This document shows, in pieces, positions 1-6,052 of a DNA stretch of 8,324 bases. The notes beneath the pieces are model-generated. The model had not been told where the DNA came from and did no database searches. It was given only the letters and a program-made list of their open reading frames with translations. Location: assembly GCA_013044415.1 (NCBI GenBank), contig JABEUO010000081.1, forward strand, positions 1-8,324, in the 5' to 3' direction. The DNA comes from Acidimicrobiaceae bacterium. GTDB lineage: Bacteria > Actinomycetota > Acidimicrobiia > Acidimicrobiales > Acidimicrobiaceae. Position numbers and translations under genes: made by a program. Position 1 is the stretch's first letter, and each line of letters starts with the position of its first letter.

Positions 1-291
1 AAGGGGGTCGGATTCTCGGTGCTTGGATTTGCGAGGGTCCATGCGCTTCATAGCCCCTACTGGTGGATAAAGTCCTGGGTCGGTGTTGGGAAGAGTTCGC
101 ACCCTTTGGCAAGCTGGTATGAATCGTGGTTGGTAAGAGACATGTTTAGCCCAAATCCGCTGATGCGAGCGATCGAGGAGCGGACTAACTGGATGCTTGG
201 CAAATCACTAGTCGTCTACCTTCGCAATGACAAGGAAAATGACAAGGAAAATGACAAGGAAAATGACAAGGTAGAGGGGGCCGAAGGGTGA
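1..291 (+). CDS. Class I SAM-dependent methyltransferase, C-terminal part (5' end outside window)
   Basis: The reading frame is open from base 1, so the N-terminal SAM-binding fold lies upstream and only the last 96 residues are visible. The segment with HSPYWWIKSWVG, then an amphipathic region, then MLGKSLVVYLRN resembles the C-terminal end of actinobacterial class I methyltransferases (Methyltransf_11-like) found beside glycosyltransferase and prenyltransferase-like genes; this is recognition from memory, as no catalytic motif is inside the window. After LVVYLRN the protein ends in a charged tail of DKEN repeats that is not part of the usual fold. The TGA stop overlaps the GTG start of the next gene (GTGA, 288-291), which suggests translational coupling. 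Substrate unknown. A GTG at 19 could start a short ORF, but the frame continues upstream and the homology begins before it. Confidence 0.7.
   Translation, partial: KGVGFSVLGFARVHALHSPYWWIKSWVGVGKSSHPLASWYESWLVRDMFSPNPLMRAIEERTNWMLGKSLVVYLRNDKENDKENDKENDKVEGAEG
226..271 (+). repeat. 12-bp in-frame tandem repeat encoding DKEN
   Basis: The unit GACAAGGAAAAT occurs three times without a mismatch (229-240, 241-252, 253-264), flanked by AAT before and GACAAGG after, giving about 3.8 copies. It encodes three DKEN units at the extreme C terminus of the methyltransferase. Because the unit is 12 bp, copy-number change would keep both the reading frame and the GTGA overlap with the next gene. The repeat is much more A-rich than the surrounding DNA. 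Confidence 0.93.
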
Positions 292-1328
292 CCCAGCTCG
301 GAGTTGGCAAAGGGAACTGGAGTCCAGGAGTTCTCAGTCCGGGCCAAGCGAAAAGTACCGTCGAATATCTAGTCGGCCTTCAACTCGACAACGGGATGTT
401 CCCTTGGTATCCGGGTGGTCATGCAGACCCCTGGAATCACTGCGAAGTGGTCATAGCCCTAGCCCTCTACGGTGAGATTGAGGCGTGCGAAAAGGGCCTA
501 GCTTGGTTGATCGACTCCCAAAATAGAGATGGTTCGTTCTGCCACTACTACTTGACTAACGGGGTCGAGGAGCCCCGTAGGGATCTGAATACCACTGCCT
601 ACCTAGCTGTGGCCTTTATGTCTGCCTTCGCTGGCGGTTTGGACGAAGCGACTGCCAAGGTAATGTGGCCTAATGTCGTAAGTGCCATCGATTATGTAGT
701 CGGCTATCAGTTCGAAAACGGTGCCTTCCCCTGGGCGGTAGACCCGGACGGATATGTGCACCAGGGTTCGATGCTCACCGGATCTTCGTCGATCCTCTCC
801 TCTCTTGAGGCTGCAAATATCCTCGCCGATGAGTTCGGTGAATTCCGTGATAGCTGGCGGGAGGCGGAGGGTCGACTCAGGTGTGCGATCTCCATGAAGC
901 CCGAATTATTTCTAGACAAGTCCGAATGGGCGATGGACCTCTACTACCCTTCGCTGGTTGGAGCCCTAGACGCCAGGCAGGCTAAGCGGACCCTTTTTCG
1001 CTGCATCGAGGATCGACTCGTCGTCGGTTGGGGTGTCAAATGTAAGTCCACTTCGGCCTGGGTGACCTCAGCGGAGACCTCGGAGCTGGCGATAGCCCTG
1101 CAGGGGAACTATCTAGGCGACGACGCCAGGCGTATACTCGCAATGACCGAGAGGTTCCGGGACCAAGACGGATCTTACTTTACCGGCTTCGCCTACGAAG
1201 CTAACAGGACTTTTCCGGGTGACGAGAGGTCAAGCTACAGCGCAGCTGCGGTTTTGATCGCCGACTCACTAATCGCCTTGGGACTCGGTGGCGGTCTCGC
1301 GGGGATGCTTTGGTCGGCGCTGGCCTAG
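288..1328 (+). CDS. Prenyltransferase/squalene-cyclase-fold (alpha/alpha barrel) protein
   Basis: A 346-residue protein of the terpenoid cyclase/prenyltransferase alpha/alpha toroid fold. QW-like repeat segments are visible at residues 32-40 (QLDNGMFPW), 78-84 (QNRDGSF), 141-149 (QFENGAFPW) and 291-299 (RDQDGSYFT), with conserved-looking stretches LDKSEWAMDLYYP (209-221) and WVTSAETSELA (258-268). This matches a family I recall in actinobacteria annotated as 'prenyltransferase' beside methyltransferase and glycosyltransferase genes. The class II cyclase acid motif DxDD is absent; the nearest segment is DLNTT (99-103). No DDxxD motif is seen either, so activity as a cyclase or prenyl transferase is unproven. 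The GTG start is preceded by AGAGGGGG at a 7-base gap and overlaps the upstream stop. The TAG stop shares the CTAG at 1325-1328 with the opposing gene. Confidence 0.82.
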   Translation: MTQLGVGKGNWSPGVLSPGQAKSTVEYLVGLQLDNGMFPWYPGGHADPWNHCEVVIALALYGEIEACEKGLAWLIDSQNRDGSFCHYYLTNGVEEPRRDLNTTAYLAVAFMSAFAGGLDEATAKVMWPNVVSAIDYVVGYQFENGAFPWAVDPDGYVHQGSMLTGSSSILSSLEAANILADEFGEFRDSWREAEGRLRCAISMKPELFLDKSEWAMDLYYPSLVGALDARQAKRTLFRCIEDRLVVGWGVKCKSTSAWVTSAETSELAIALQGNYLGDDARRILAMTERFRDQDGSYFTGFAYEANRTFPGDERSSYSAAAVLIADSLIALGLGGGLAGMLWSALA

Positions 1329-1978
1329 GGTCGAGGGGTTCTTTGAAGGACCCTTAACGATCCCACTTGGGCTATTTCGGTGAAGTCGCCAAGGTGCATC
1401 GCGTAGGTGTAGATCTCAAAGGGCGGTCTACCGCCGTCGTTGGGGTCTGCAAAGACGTCATGGATCATCAAGAGGCCCCCATAATCGATCTTTTCCGACC
1501 AGTAGCTAAAGTCGTTCCAGGTCGCAAGGGAGCCGTGTCCACCGTCAATGAATAGTGCCGAGATCGGGTCTTTGACTAGCCCGGCTATCCTCGTCGACTC
1601 CCCGACAATTACCGTCACGTACTCTTCGAGTTCCGCTAGCTCAAGGGTGCGCCTTAGGGTCGACAGCGAGTCGAACCTGCCGCTGATCGGGTCGATAAGG
1701 TCGGGGTCGAAATACTCTGATGGAGGGAGCATCTCCTCGGATCCCCGGTGGTGGTCGATGGTGACAAATTGTCTCGGGAGGATCCGAGCGGCTTCGCCGA
1801 GGTAGAGGGCGGATAACCCGCAGTAACTTCCTATCTCGATTATCGGTCCCGATACCTCGTCGGTGATAGCTAAGGCGTGCTGGAAGAGCGCCTCACCCTC
1901 GGCCTCGGGCATAAAGCCTTTGGTCTTTGCCGCTAATTCTTTCAGACGTTGTGGAAACTGTGTCATAGCTGGTCCCAA
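1325..1978 (-). CDS. Class I SAM-dependent methyltransferase (Methyltransf_24-like)
   Basis: A protein of about 217 residues forming a single Rossmann-type methyltransferase domain. The glycine-rich SAM loop is IEIGSYCGLS (47-56), the acidic residue after the second strand is D75 in VTIDHH, the strand-4 region is ALFIDGGHGS (141-150), and GGLLMIHDVF (167-176) follows. The DGGH and HDVF segments are typical of the small Methyltransf_24 and CmcI-like O-methyltransferases, some of which bind a metal; the substrate cannot be told. The start is uncertain: TTG at 1978 has GAGGG at a 7-base gap, while ATG at 1966 (four residues shorter) has only a weak GGGA. It lies 84 bp downstream of the aminopeptidase on the same strand and could be cotranscribed with it. 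It converges on the prenyltransferase-fold gene with a 4-bp overlap of stop codons. Confidence 0.85.
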   Translation of the reverse strand: MGPAMTQFPQRLKELAAKTKGFMPEAEGEALFQHALAITDEVSGPIIEIGSYCGLSALYLGEAARILPRQFVTIDHHRGSEEMLPPSEYFDPDLIDPISGRFDSLSTLRRTLELAELEEYVTVIVGESTRIAGLVKDPISALFIDGGHGSLATWNDFSYWSEKIDYGGLLMIHDVFADPNDGGRPPFEIYTYAMHLGDFTEIAQVGSLRVLQRTPRP

Positions 1979-2018
1979 AAGATAGCCCTCAAAACTCTAA
2001 TGCGGTGGGTTTCAGAAG

Positions 2019-2044
2019 CCGAGCCGATTGTCATTTCGGCTCGG
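2019..2044 (-). terminator. Perfect 9-bp inverted repeat between aminopeptidase and methyltransferase genes
   Basis: CCGAGCCGA (2019-2027) and TCGGCTCGG (2036-2044) are exact reverse complements around an 8-base spacer, 18 bp after the aminopeptidase stop. The GC-rich stem should form in the mRNA, but no T run follows it on either strand, so it is not a canonical intrinsic terminator. It could be a factor-dependent terminator, an mRNA 3'-end stabiliser, or a partial attenuator lowering expression of the downstream methyltransferase. Confidence 0.4.
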
Positions 2045-2062
2045 TATCGGCGACTAAAACAG

Positions 2063-4615
2063 CTATTTGAGGTACTGAGAAAGCCTTCCCGAGTAGTTTT
2101 GCCTGAAACGGAGTCCTACCTCCAACTTCTCCAAAGCCTGGTCGACCGTCTTTTGTCCCATCGCAAGTGGGTGGTCCTTGACGAACTGCCTGACTTCGGG
2201 GGCCAGCCGATAGTTCTCCTCTGCATAGAAGGTAGAGAAACTATCGAGCATTCTGGGCAGGGCATTGGTCGGAAACTGATCCTTCATCGCTTCGAAGTTT
2301 TCTTCCAAAAAGCGCAAAATAATCTCCGAATTGAACCTGTTGGCCATCGCCCTTGCAAGGACGAAGGGTGCATTTTGGGATCTAATCTCACCTAGGCACA
2401 TCGAAGCGAGCCTTGAAGCGAGCCTGGACTGGCTGAAGCCCGCCAGGCCGTTCAAAAAGCGCATCTCCTCTTGAGGCGTAGAGGGATGACGATATCGATC
2501 GAGCATGAATGCAAACTCGGTCTCATCCCCGTGGTATGAAACGACCTTGATGACCGAGGAGGCGATGTCCGAGTCGATCGCTGTGTCGCCCGCCATGTCC
2601 TGCCTGAAGGCATCGAAGCATAGGTCTTTGACCTCCGAGTCGCCTCCGACTATCCCCATTACGTCTATCGCTATCGACCTCGACACCCTGTCTTGGGGGG
2701 AGTCAGATTCGCTGGCACTAAAGCCAAATGCTTCGTAGATCTCTCCGAAGACCTCCCTGGCGAACTTTGCCACGAGGGGCCTCTCTGGCTCCAAGGCGAT
2801 GCGATTTATATTCGCTACCAGGCTCTGAAGTACCCCAAGGACGTTCGGGTCCCGCTCGGAGGTTAGATTCCTGGCGATTCCAATGGCTTCGGAGAGGTCA
2901 AGCATTTCGGCCTGCACCAGCGAAACGGTATCTGAAACGAACTTGAGCCTCTCGAGGGTTTCAAGGGTACCGTAACGATTGGATATCTCCCTGGCTAGCT
3001 CGGATTCGTACCTCGATCTAAAGAAGCCCGATCCGTGGAGGTTGATCAATGGGGCCGGAGTGGTACTTTCGATCAATGCGGTCTCGGCCCCGAGGAGGAT
3101 ATTTTCGCCCCCACCTGAACCCGTGCCGATTGACATCGGGACTTGCCAGGAGTCGCCGATCGCACCTTTAGGGTCGGACTCCCTAGATAGGTACCTAAAG
3201 GGGGACTGGGATATCGCTAGCTTCGACCCTGAACGCTTAGCCGAGACTACTGGATGCCCCCCCTGGAATATCCAGGTGTCCATGATCTTTCGAACCGGTT
3301 CGCCAGTGGCTTCCTCTAGGGCGTCCCAGAGGTCGGTAGTTTCAGCATTAGCGTAGGCGTGCCTCTTGAGGTAGAGGCGGATGCCATTTTTGAACCGCTC
3401 GATACCCAGGTACTGCTCGATCATCCTGAGGATAGATCCGCCCTTCTCATAGGTGAGCAGGTCGAACATCCCGCCAGCGTCAGCCGGCGATACCACCGGG
3501 TATTCGATCGGCCTGGTAGTGGATAGAGAGTCGATCTCCTGTGACATCAATGTGCCGATGGCGAAGTTCTCCCAGACCTTCCACTCCGGCTTAAAGGCGT
3601 CCAGCGCCGCATAGCTCATGTAGGTTGCAAAGGCTTCGTTGAGCCAGAGGCCATTCCACCACTTCATGGTGACTAGATCCCCGAACCACATGTGCGCTAG
3701 TTCGTGGCATACGACCTCGGCGACTCGCATCATCTCCTCGACCGAGGCGGACGAGGGATCTATCAAGAGGGCATTCTCCCTGAAGGTGACGGCACCGAGG
3801 TTTTCCATAGCCCCTGCGGCGAAGTCTGGAATCGCCAGTAGGTCGAGCTTGGGAGCCGGATATTCGATTTGATACCAGTCGGTGAAGAATCTGAGGGCGT
3901 GATCGGCGACTTCGTGGGCAAAAGCGCATAGGTGGCCCTTGCCCCTCGGGTGGATGACCCTGATAGGGGTCGAACCCGAGTAGGTCTCTTCCGTCGCCTC
4001 TAGGTCCCCTACTACAAAGGCCACTAAGTAGCTAGACATCTTCATAGTGTCCTGGAAGGTGACGACCTTCTTGCCCGGCTTTACCGAGGGTACCGAGGAC
4101 TCCTCGGGATAGTTAGACACCACCAGCAGGTCGGAATCGGCCTCGATCGAAATCGAAAATACCGCCTTCATCTCCGGCTCGTCGAAACATGGAAACGCCC
4201 GCCTGGCGTCTGTCGACTCAAACTGTGTGGTAGCTATGGTCTTTTTTTCGCCGTTAGCGTCGGTATAGACCGAGTGGTAAAAACCAGCCAGGCCCGCCCA
4301 AAGCTCGCCCTCGAATTCGATCGAAAGGGTCGCATTCCCTTGGGAGAGTGGATTCGGAAATGAGAACGTGACCGTCTCCATCTCCTTGTCGAGGGTCCAG
4401 CTGGCACTTTGGGCAGATCCACCTTGGGCAATAGCCACACTCTGTAGCTCTAAATCCACCAAGTTGACCTTGATCTCCGATGTGGAGGCGTCTAGGTCTA
4501 GTTCGATCTCCTCTTTACCGCTGAACTTGAGTGACTCAAGGTCAGGGGAGAGGAGTATCCGATATCTAATTGGCCTTATGCCGGCCGCCAGTTTGTAAGG
4601 GTTCGCTTCAGTCAC
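2063..4615 (-). CDS. pepN: M1 family zinc aminopeptidase (aminopeptidase N type)
   Basis: An 850-residue cytosolic metallopeptidase that removes N-terminal amino acids from peptides (gluzincin, family M1). The exopeptidase motif GAMEN is at 268-272. The zinc site is HELAH at 304-308 with the third ligand E327 in WLNEAF, giving exactly HEXXH-X18-E. The transition-state tyrosine is Y389 in the YEKGG segment. An N-terminal beta domain occupies roughly residues 1-200, the catalytic domain about 200-450, and an ERAP1-like helical C-terminal domain follows. Length and all key residues are intact, so the enzyme should be active. No signal peptide is visible. The start is GTG at 4615-4613; upstream there is no strong ribosome-binding site, only a GAGCTA/TAGCTC hairpin two bases from the start. 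The symbol pepN is by family; E. coli-type PepN orthology is not claimed. Confidence 0.95.
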   Translation of the reverse strand: MTEANPYKLAAGIRPIRYRILLSPDLESLKFSGKEEIELDLDASTSEIKVNLVDLELQSVAIAQGGSAQSASWTLDKEMETVTFSFPNPLSQGNATLSIEFEGELWAGLAGFYHSVYTDANGEKKTIATTQFESTDARRAFPCFDEPEMKAVFSISIEADSDLLVVSNYPEESSVPSVKPGKKVVTFQDTMKMSSYLVAFVVGDLEATEETYSGSTPIRVIHPRGKGHLCAFAHEVADHALRFFTDWYQIEYPAPKLDLLAIPDFAAGAMENLGAVTFRENALLIDPSSASVEEMMRVAEVVCHELAHMWFGDLVTMKWWNGLWLNEAFATYMSYAALDAFKPEWKVWENFAIGTLMSQEIDSLSTTRPIEYPVVSPADAGGMFDLLTYEKGGSILRMIEQYLGIERFKNGIRLYLKRHAYANAETTDLWDALEEATGEPVRKIMDTWIFQGGHPVVSAKRSGSKLAISQSPFRYLSRESDPKGAIGDSWQVPMSIGTGSGGGENILLGAETALIESTTPAPLINLHGSGFFRSRYESELAREISNRYGTLETLERLKFVSDTVSLVQAEMLDLSEAIGIARNLTSERDPNVLGVLQSLVANINRIALEPERPLVAKFAREVFGEIYEAFGFSASESDSPQDRVSRSIAIDVMGIVGGDSEVKDLCFDAFRQDMAGDTAIDSDIASSVIKVVSYHGDETEFAFMLDRYRHPSTPQEEMRFLNGLAGFSQSRLASRLASMCLGEIRSQNAPFVLARAMANRFNSEIILRFLEENFEAMKDQFPTNALPRMLDSFSTFYAEENYRLAPEVRQFVKDHPLAMGQKTVDQALEKLEVGLRFRQNYSGRLSQYLK

Positions 4616-4617
4616 TA

Positions 4618-4633
4618 GAGCTAAACCTAGCTC
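4618..4633 (-). promoter_or_regulatory. Hairpin directly upstream of the aminopeptidase GTG start
   Basis: GAGCTA (4618-4623) and TAGCTC (4628-4633) are exact reverse complements around a 4-base loop, ending two bases from the GTG codon. It occupies the place where a Shine-Dalgarno would sit. In mRNA it would hinder 30S loading if present in the leader; as DNA it could be a small operator. Confidence 0.35.
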
Positions 4634-4706
4634 AAACTATGGACAATTGTGGTTACCAAGGCTGACGAAAGTAATACTTTTCTGCCTTAGGCTCCGGCTC
4701 TCTGGT

Positions 4707-4758
4707 TGCTGCCCGGGCTGAAACTGCCCGAACCAAAAAGTGCAGCAGGTCATTTTTT
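4707..4758 (+). promoter_or_regulatory. Nested hairpin with trailing T6, attenuator-like, in kinase leader
   Basis: TGCTGC (4707-4712) pairs with GCAGCA (4742-4747), enclosing a second stem CGGGC (4714-4718)/GCCCG (4726-4730) with loop TGAAACT. A run of six T at 4753-4758 begins five bases after the outer stem. This resembles an intrinsic terminator or attenuator reading toward the kinase, but the gap between stem and T run is longer than usual and the outer stem is only six pairs. Confidence 0.3.
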
Positions 4759-4779
4759 GCCGCCGAACATGCATGAGAA

Positions 4780-4802
4780 GGGATCGACGAAAGCCGAGTC
4801 CC
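4780..4802 (+). promoter_or_regulatory. GAAA-tetraloop hairpin just before a strong Shine-Dalgarno
   Basis: Bases 4780-4788 pair with 4793-4802 around a GAAA loop (4789-4792). The stem has one A-C mismatch and one bulged G, with GGGA/TCCC at its base. The loop is a GNRA type closed by C-G. Four bases later AGGAGGA (4806-4812) begins, so folding here could control access to that ribosome-binding site. Confidence 0.3.
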
Positions 4803-4815
4803 GAAAGGAGGACCC

Positions 4816-4851
4816 TTGGCGTTAGTAGCCTTTAGAGTTTGTTCCCTTTAA
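4816..4851 (+). CDS. Possible 11-residue leader peptide upstream of kinase
   Basis: AAGGAGGA (4805-4812) is the best Shine-Dalgarno in the window, yet no normal gene follows it. The only start in range is TTG at 4816, four bases after the AGGAGG core, giving MALVAFRVCSL and a TAA stop at 4849-4851. It ends 81 bp before the kinase start. It could be a regulatory upstream ORF; spacing is slightly short and the peptide has no run of one amino acid of the kind seen in classical attenuator leaders. An ATG at 4769 gives an overlapping 18-codon ORF without a ribosome-binding site. Chance occurrence is quite possible. Confidence 0.25.
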   Translation: MALVAFRVCSL

Positions 4852-4878
4852 ACTGGCCTGGACTATTCGCACGGAGTG

Positions 4879-4899
4879 TTCGTTTAAAGGTGAAACGAA
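4879..4899 (+). promoter_or_regulatory. 7-bp hairpin in kinase 5' leader
   Basis: TTCGTTT (4879-4885) and AAACGAA (4893-4899) are exact reverse complements around a 7-base loop AAAGGTG. The CGAA at 4896-4899 can alternatively pair with TTCG at 4904-4907 (loop GCAG), so two mutually exclusive folds are available 26-53 bases before the kinase start. The ribosome-binding site of the kinase (AAAGG, 4921-4925) lies just downstream. Confidence 0.35.
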
Positions 4900-4932
4900 G
4901 CAGTTCGCATTTGAGAGGGAAAAGGTTTTAAA

Positions 4933-5942
4933 TTGATCGATGCTTCGGATCATCGGGTTGTGGGGGTCGGTAGTGCGATCGTCGATGTTTTCTGTGAAGT
5001 ACCAGACCAACTTATCGAGGATCTGGGGCTGACAAAAGGGACGATGGCACTCGTTGATCGGGAGACTTCACAAGAGGTCCAGAGTCATCTGACAATGACC
5101 AAAGAGCAGGGGGCGGGTCGGTTGCCAACACGATGGTTGGACTCGCCAAGTTGGGGGTACCCTCTGAGCTCGTAGCTAGGGCCGAAGACGATATTTTTGG
5201 GCTGGTTTTCGATTCGGAACTTCGCAGCCTCGGTATTTCAACAAGGGGTCTAGTGCCGCACGGGGATCTGGGGTCGGGCACGGGACGATGCTTGGTCTTA
5301 GTTAGCGAAGATGCCCAGCGCACGATGCTCACCTACCTTGGGGCTTCGGCGGAGATTGGGAACCAGGAGATGAAGGGCCTACTCGACTCGATCCCGGCGA
5401 TCAGTTACGTCGAAGGATACCTCCTCGACTGTCCGGCGATGTTCGATAACTTGATGGCCCTGGCGGTCAGCGCCCTCGAAATGGAGAAGAAGGTGATCCT
5501 TTCGCTGTCGGATCCTAACCTGGTCGAAAGGCATCATTCCAAGATCATGAGGCTCCTTCGCAGCGGGGTAAGCACCGTGATAGGAAATCAGGATGAAGCG
5601 ACGAGGCTAAGTGGAATTTATGATCCGCGGGAGTCAGCGAAGTGGCTAGCGGATCTCGGGGTCGATGGCTCGATAACCCTCGGCCCACAAGGTGCCCTTA
5701 GCTTTGAAGACGATGAGGTGGTGGAGATCCCGAGCCTCGCAGAGGCGGTAGTCGATACCACGGGGGCCGGCGACCAGTATGCGGCGGGCTTTATAGCGGG
5801 CAAATATTTTGGCCTTGAACTCGAAGCATCTACGAGGCTTGGACTTTTGTGTGCTAAAGAGGTGGTCAGCCACTTCGGAGCTAGGCCCGAAACGGACCTT
5901 GGGCCCATCGTGAGGGAACTGGTGGATATCCACCTTCGGTGA
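4933..5942 (+). pseudogene. PfkB-family kinase, adenosine kinase-like, interrupted by a one-base frameshift
   Basis: Two reading frames together encode one PfkB-family sugar or nucleoside kinase. Frame one runs from TTG 4933 (AAAGG at a 7-base gap) and carries VVGVGSAIVDVF with substrate-binding D18. Frame two carries residues from SVANTMVGLA to the end (stop 5940-5942). The frames meet at the G run 5109-5113. One extra G there, or a -1 slip, gives QGGGSVANTM, the canonical GGS substrate motif, and an intact 336-residue protein of normal length. Downstream motifs are whole: GTGRCLVLVSEDAQRTM, NQDE (Mg2+ site, N219/E222 in the repaired numbering) and DTTGAGD with catalytic D281. The segment TGRCLV...QRTM favours adenosine kinase-like over ribokinase-like members. 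The rest of the gene shows no decay, so a sequencing error, recent mutation or recoding is as likely as a true pseudogene. A start at ATG 5133 would lack the N-terminal lid and be inactive. Confidence 0.88.
5109..5117 (+). other. Frameshift site at G5-C-G3 in the kinase gene
   Basis: Bases read GGGGGCGGG. In the first frame the codons are CAG GGG GCG GGT, leading to a stop at about 5173-5175. If the glycine tRNA on GGG (5110-5112) slips back one base to GGG (5109-5111), the next codons become GGC GGG TCG GTT GCC and encode the expected GGSVA. Adding one G to the run gives the same protein. The site is therefore the exact point of the lost base or of possible recoding. Confidence 0.85.
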
Positions 5943-5948
5943 CCACCG
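5921..5948. repeat. Two adjacent palindromes at the 3' end of the kinase gene
   Basis: GGTGGATATCCACC (5921-5934) is a perfect 14-bp palindrome inside the last codons of the kinase. Two bases later CGGTG-AC-CACCG (5937-5948) forms another perfect inverted repeat that spans the stop codon TGA (5940-5942). AACTGG (5917-5922) and CCAGTT (5951-5956) bracket the pair. They could form part of the transcript's 3' end or a protein site. Confidence 0.6.
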
Positions 5949-5961
5949 ATCCAGTTAACCC

Positions 5962-6031
5962 GGCCAGTCTTAAATGGCCAAGGCATCCACTTCAACCGGC
6001 GACTGGTCAACGGAACTACGATGGTGGTTCC
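5962..6031. terminator. Hairpins in the convergent kinase / hypothetical-gene junction
   Basis: Two structures lie between the stops of the convergent genes. The first pairs 5962-5969 with 6001-6008 (GGCCAGTC with GACTGGTC, one G-T pair) around a 31-base loop. The second is compact: GGAACTAC (6012-6019), loop GATG, GTGGTTCC (6024-6031), eight pairs including one U-G. Either strand's transcript could fold them, so they may end both genes. No T run follows on either strand, hence not a standard intrinsic terminator. The remaining bases to 6052 show only a small ATCC/GGAT repeat. Confidence 0.4.
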
Positions 6032-6052
6032 ATCCGGGTTGGATAGGCGAGT

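Larger units (their letters stand above)
4616..4932. promoter_or_regulatory. 317-bp divergent intergenic region (aminopeptidase / PfkB kinase)
   Basis: The region holds no gene of normal size but must carry outward promoters for both flanking genes. On the aminopeptidase side there are GAGCTA-aacc-TAGCTC (4618-4633), the palindrome ACAATTGT (4643-4650) and AAAGTA-a-TACTTT (4668-4680), which could be operators or contain -10-like TATTAC. On the kinase side there is a chain of possible RNA hairpins (4707-4758, 4780-4802, 4836-4854, 4879-4899) and a strong Shine-Dalgarno followed by a tiny ORF. TAAACT at 4849-4854 fits TAnnnT but lacks a convincing -35. I could not match the leader to a riboswitch, SRP RNA, RNase P or tmRNA consensus. 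Confidence 0.55.

Noticed and set aside
226..271. Tandem repeat as a possible CRISPR array or origin iteron set
   Set aside because: Units are 12 bp, directly abutting, without spacers, and lie in frame inside a coding sequence.
1949..2395. 148-residue + strand ORF over the end of the aminopeptidase
   Set aside because: Mirror of the aminopeptidase coding frame; no ribosome site or recognisable domain.
3591..3929. 112-residue - strand ORF inside the aminopeptidase
   Set aside because: Alternate frame of the zinc-site region, Arg-rich translation typical of out-of-frame GC-rich DNA.
4769..4825. 18-codon ATG ORF (MHEKGSTKAESRKEDPWR) in the leader
   Set aside because: No Shine-Dalgarno upstream and overlaps the better supported 11-codon ORF; kept only as a remark.
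4700..4930. Known structured RNA (SRP RNA, RNase P RNA, tmRNA, common riboswitches)
   Set aside because: None of the consensus core sequences I know could be found by eye.
4822..5010. 62-residue ORF on the - strand across the intergenic region and the kinase start
   Set aside because: Low-complexity translation with no family resemblance; antisense to the conserved first strand of the kinase.
5133..5942. Kinase starting at ATG 5133 as a complete 269-residue gene
   Set aside because: It would lack the first strands, substrate Asp and GGS motif, all of which are encoded just upstream in the other frame.
5618..6010. 130-residue - strand ORF opposite the kinase 3' half
   Set aside because: Antisense to the conserved NQDE-DTTGAGD part of the kinase and has no supporting motif.
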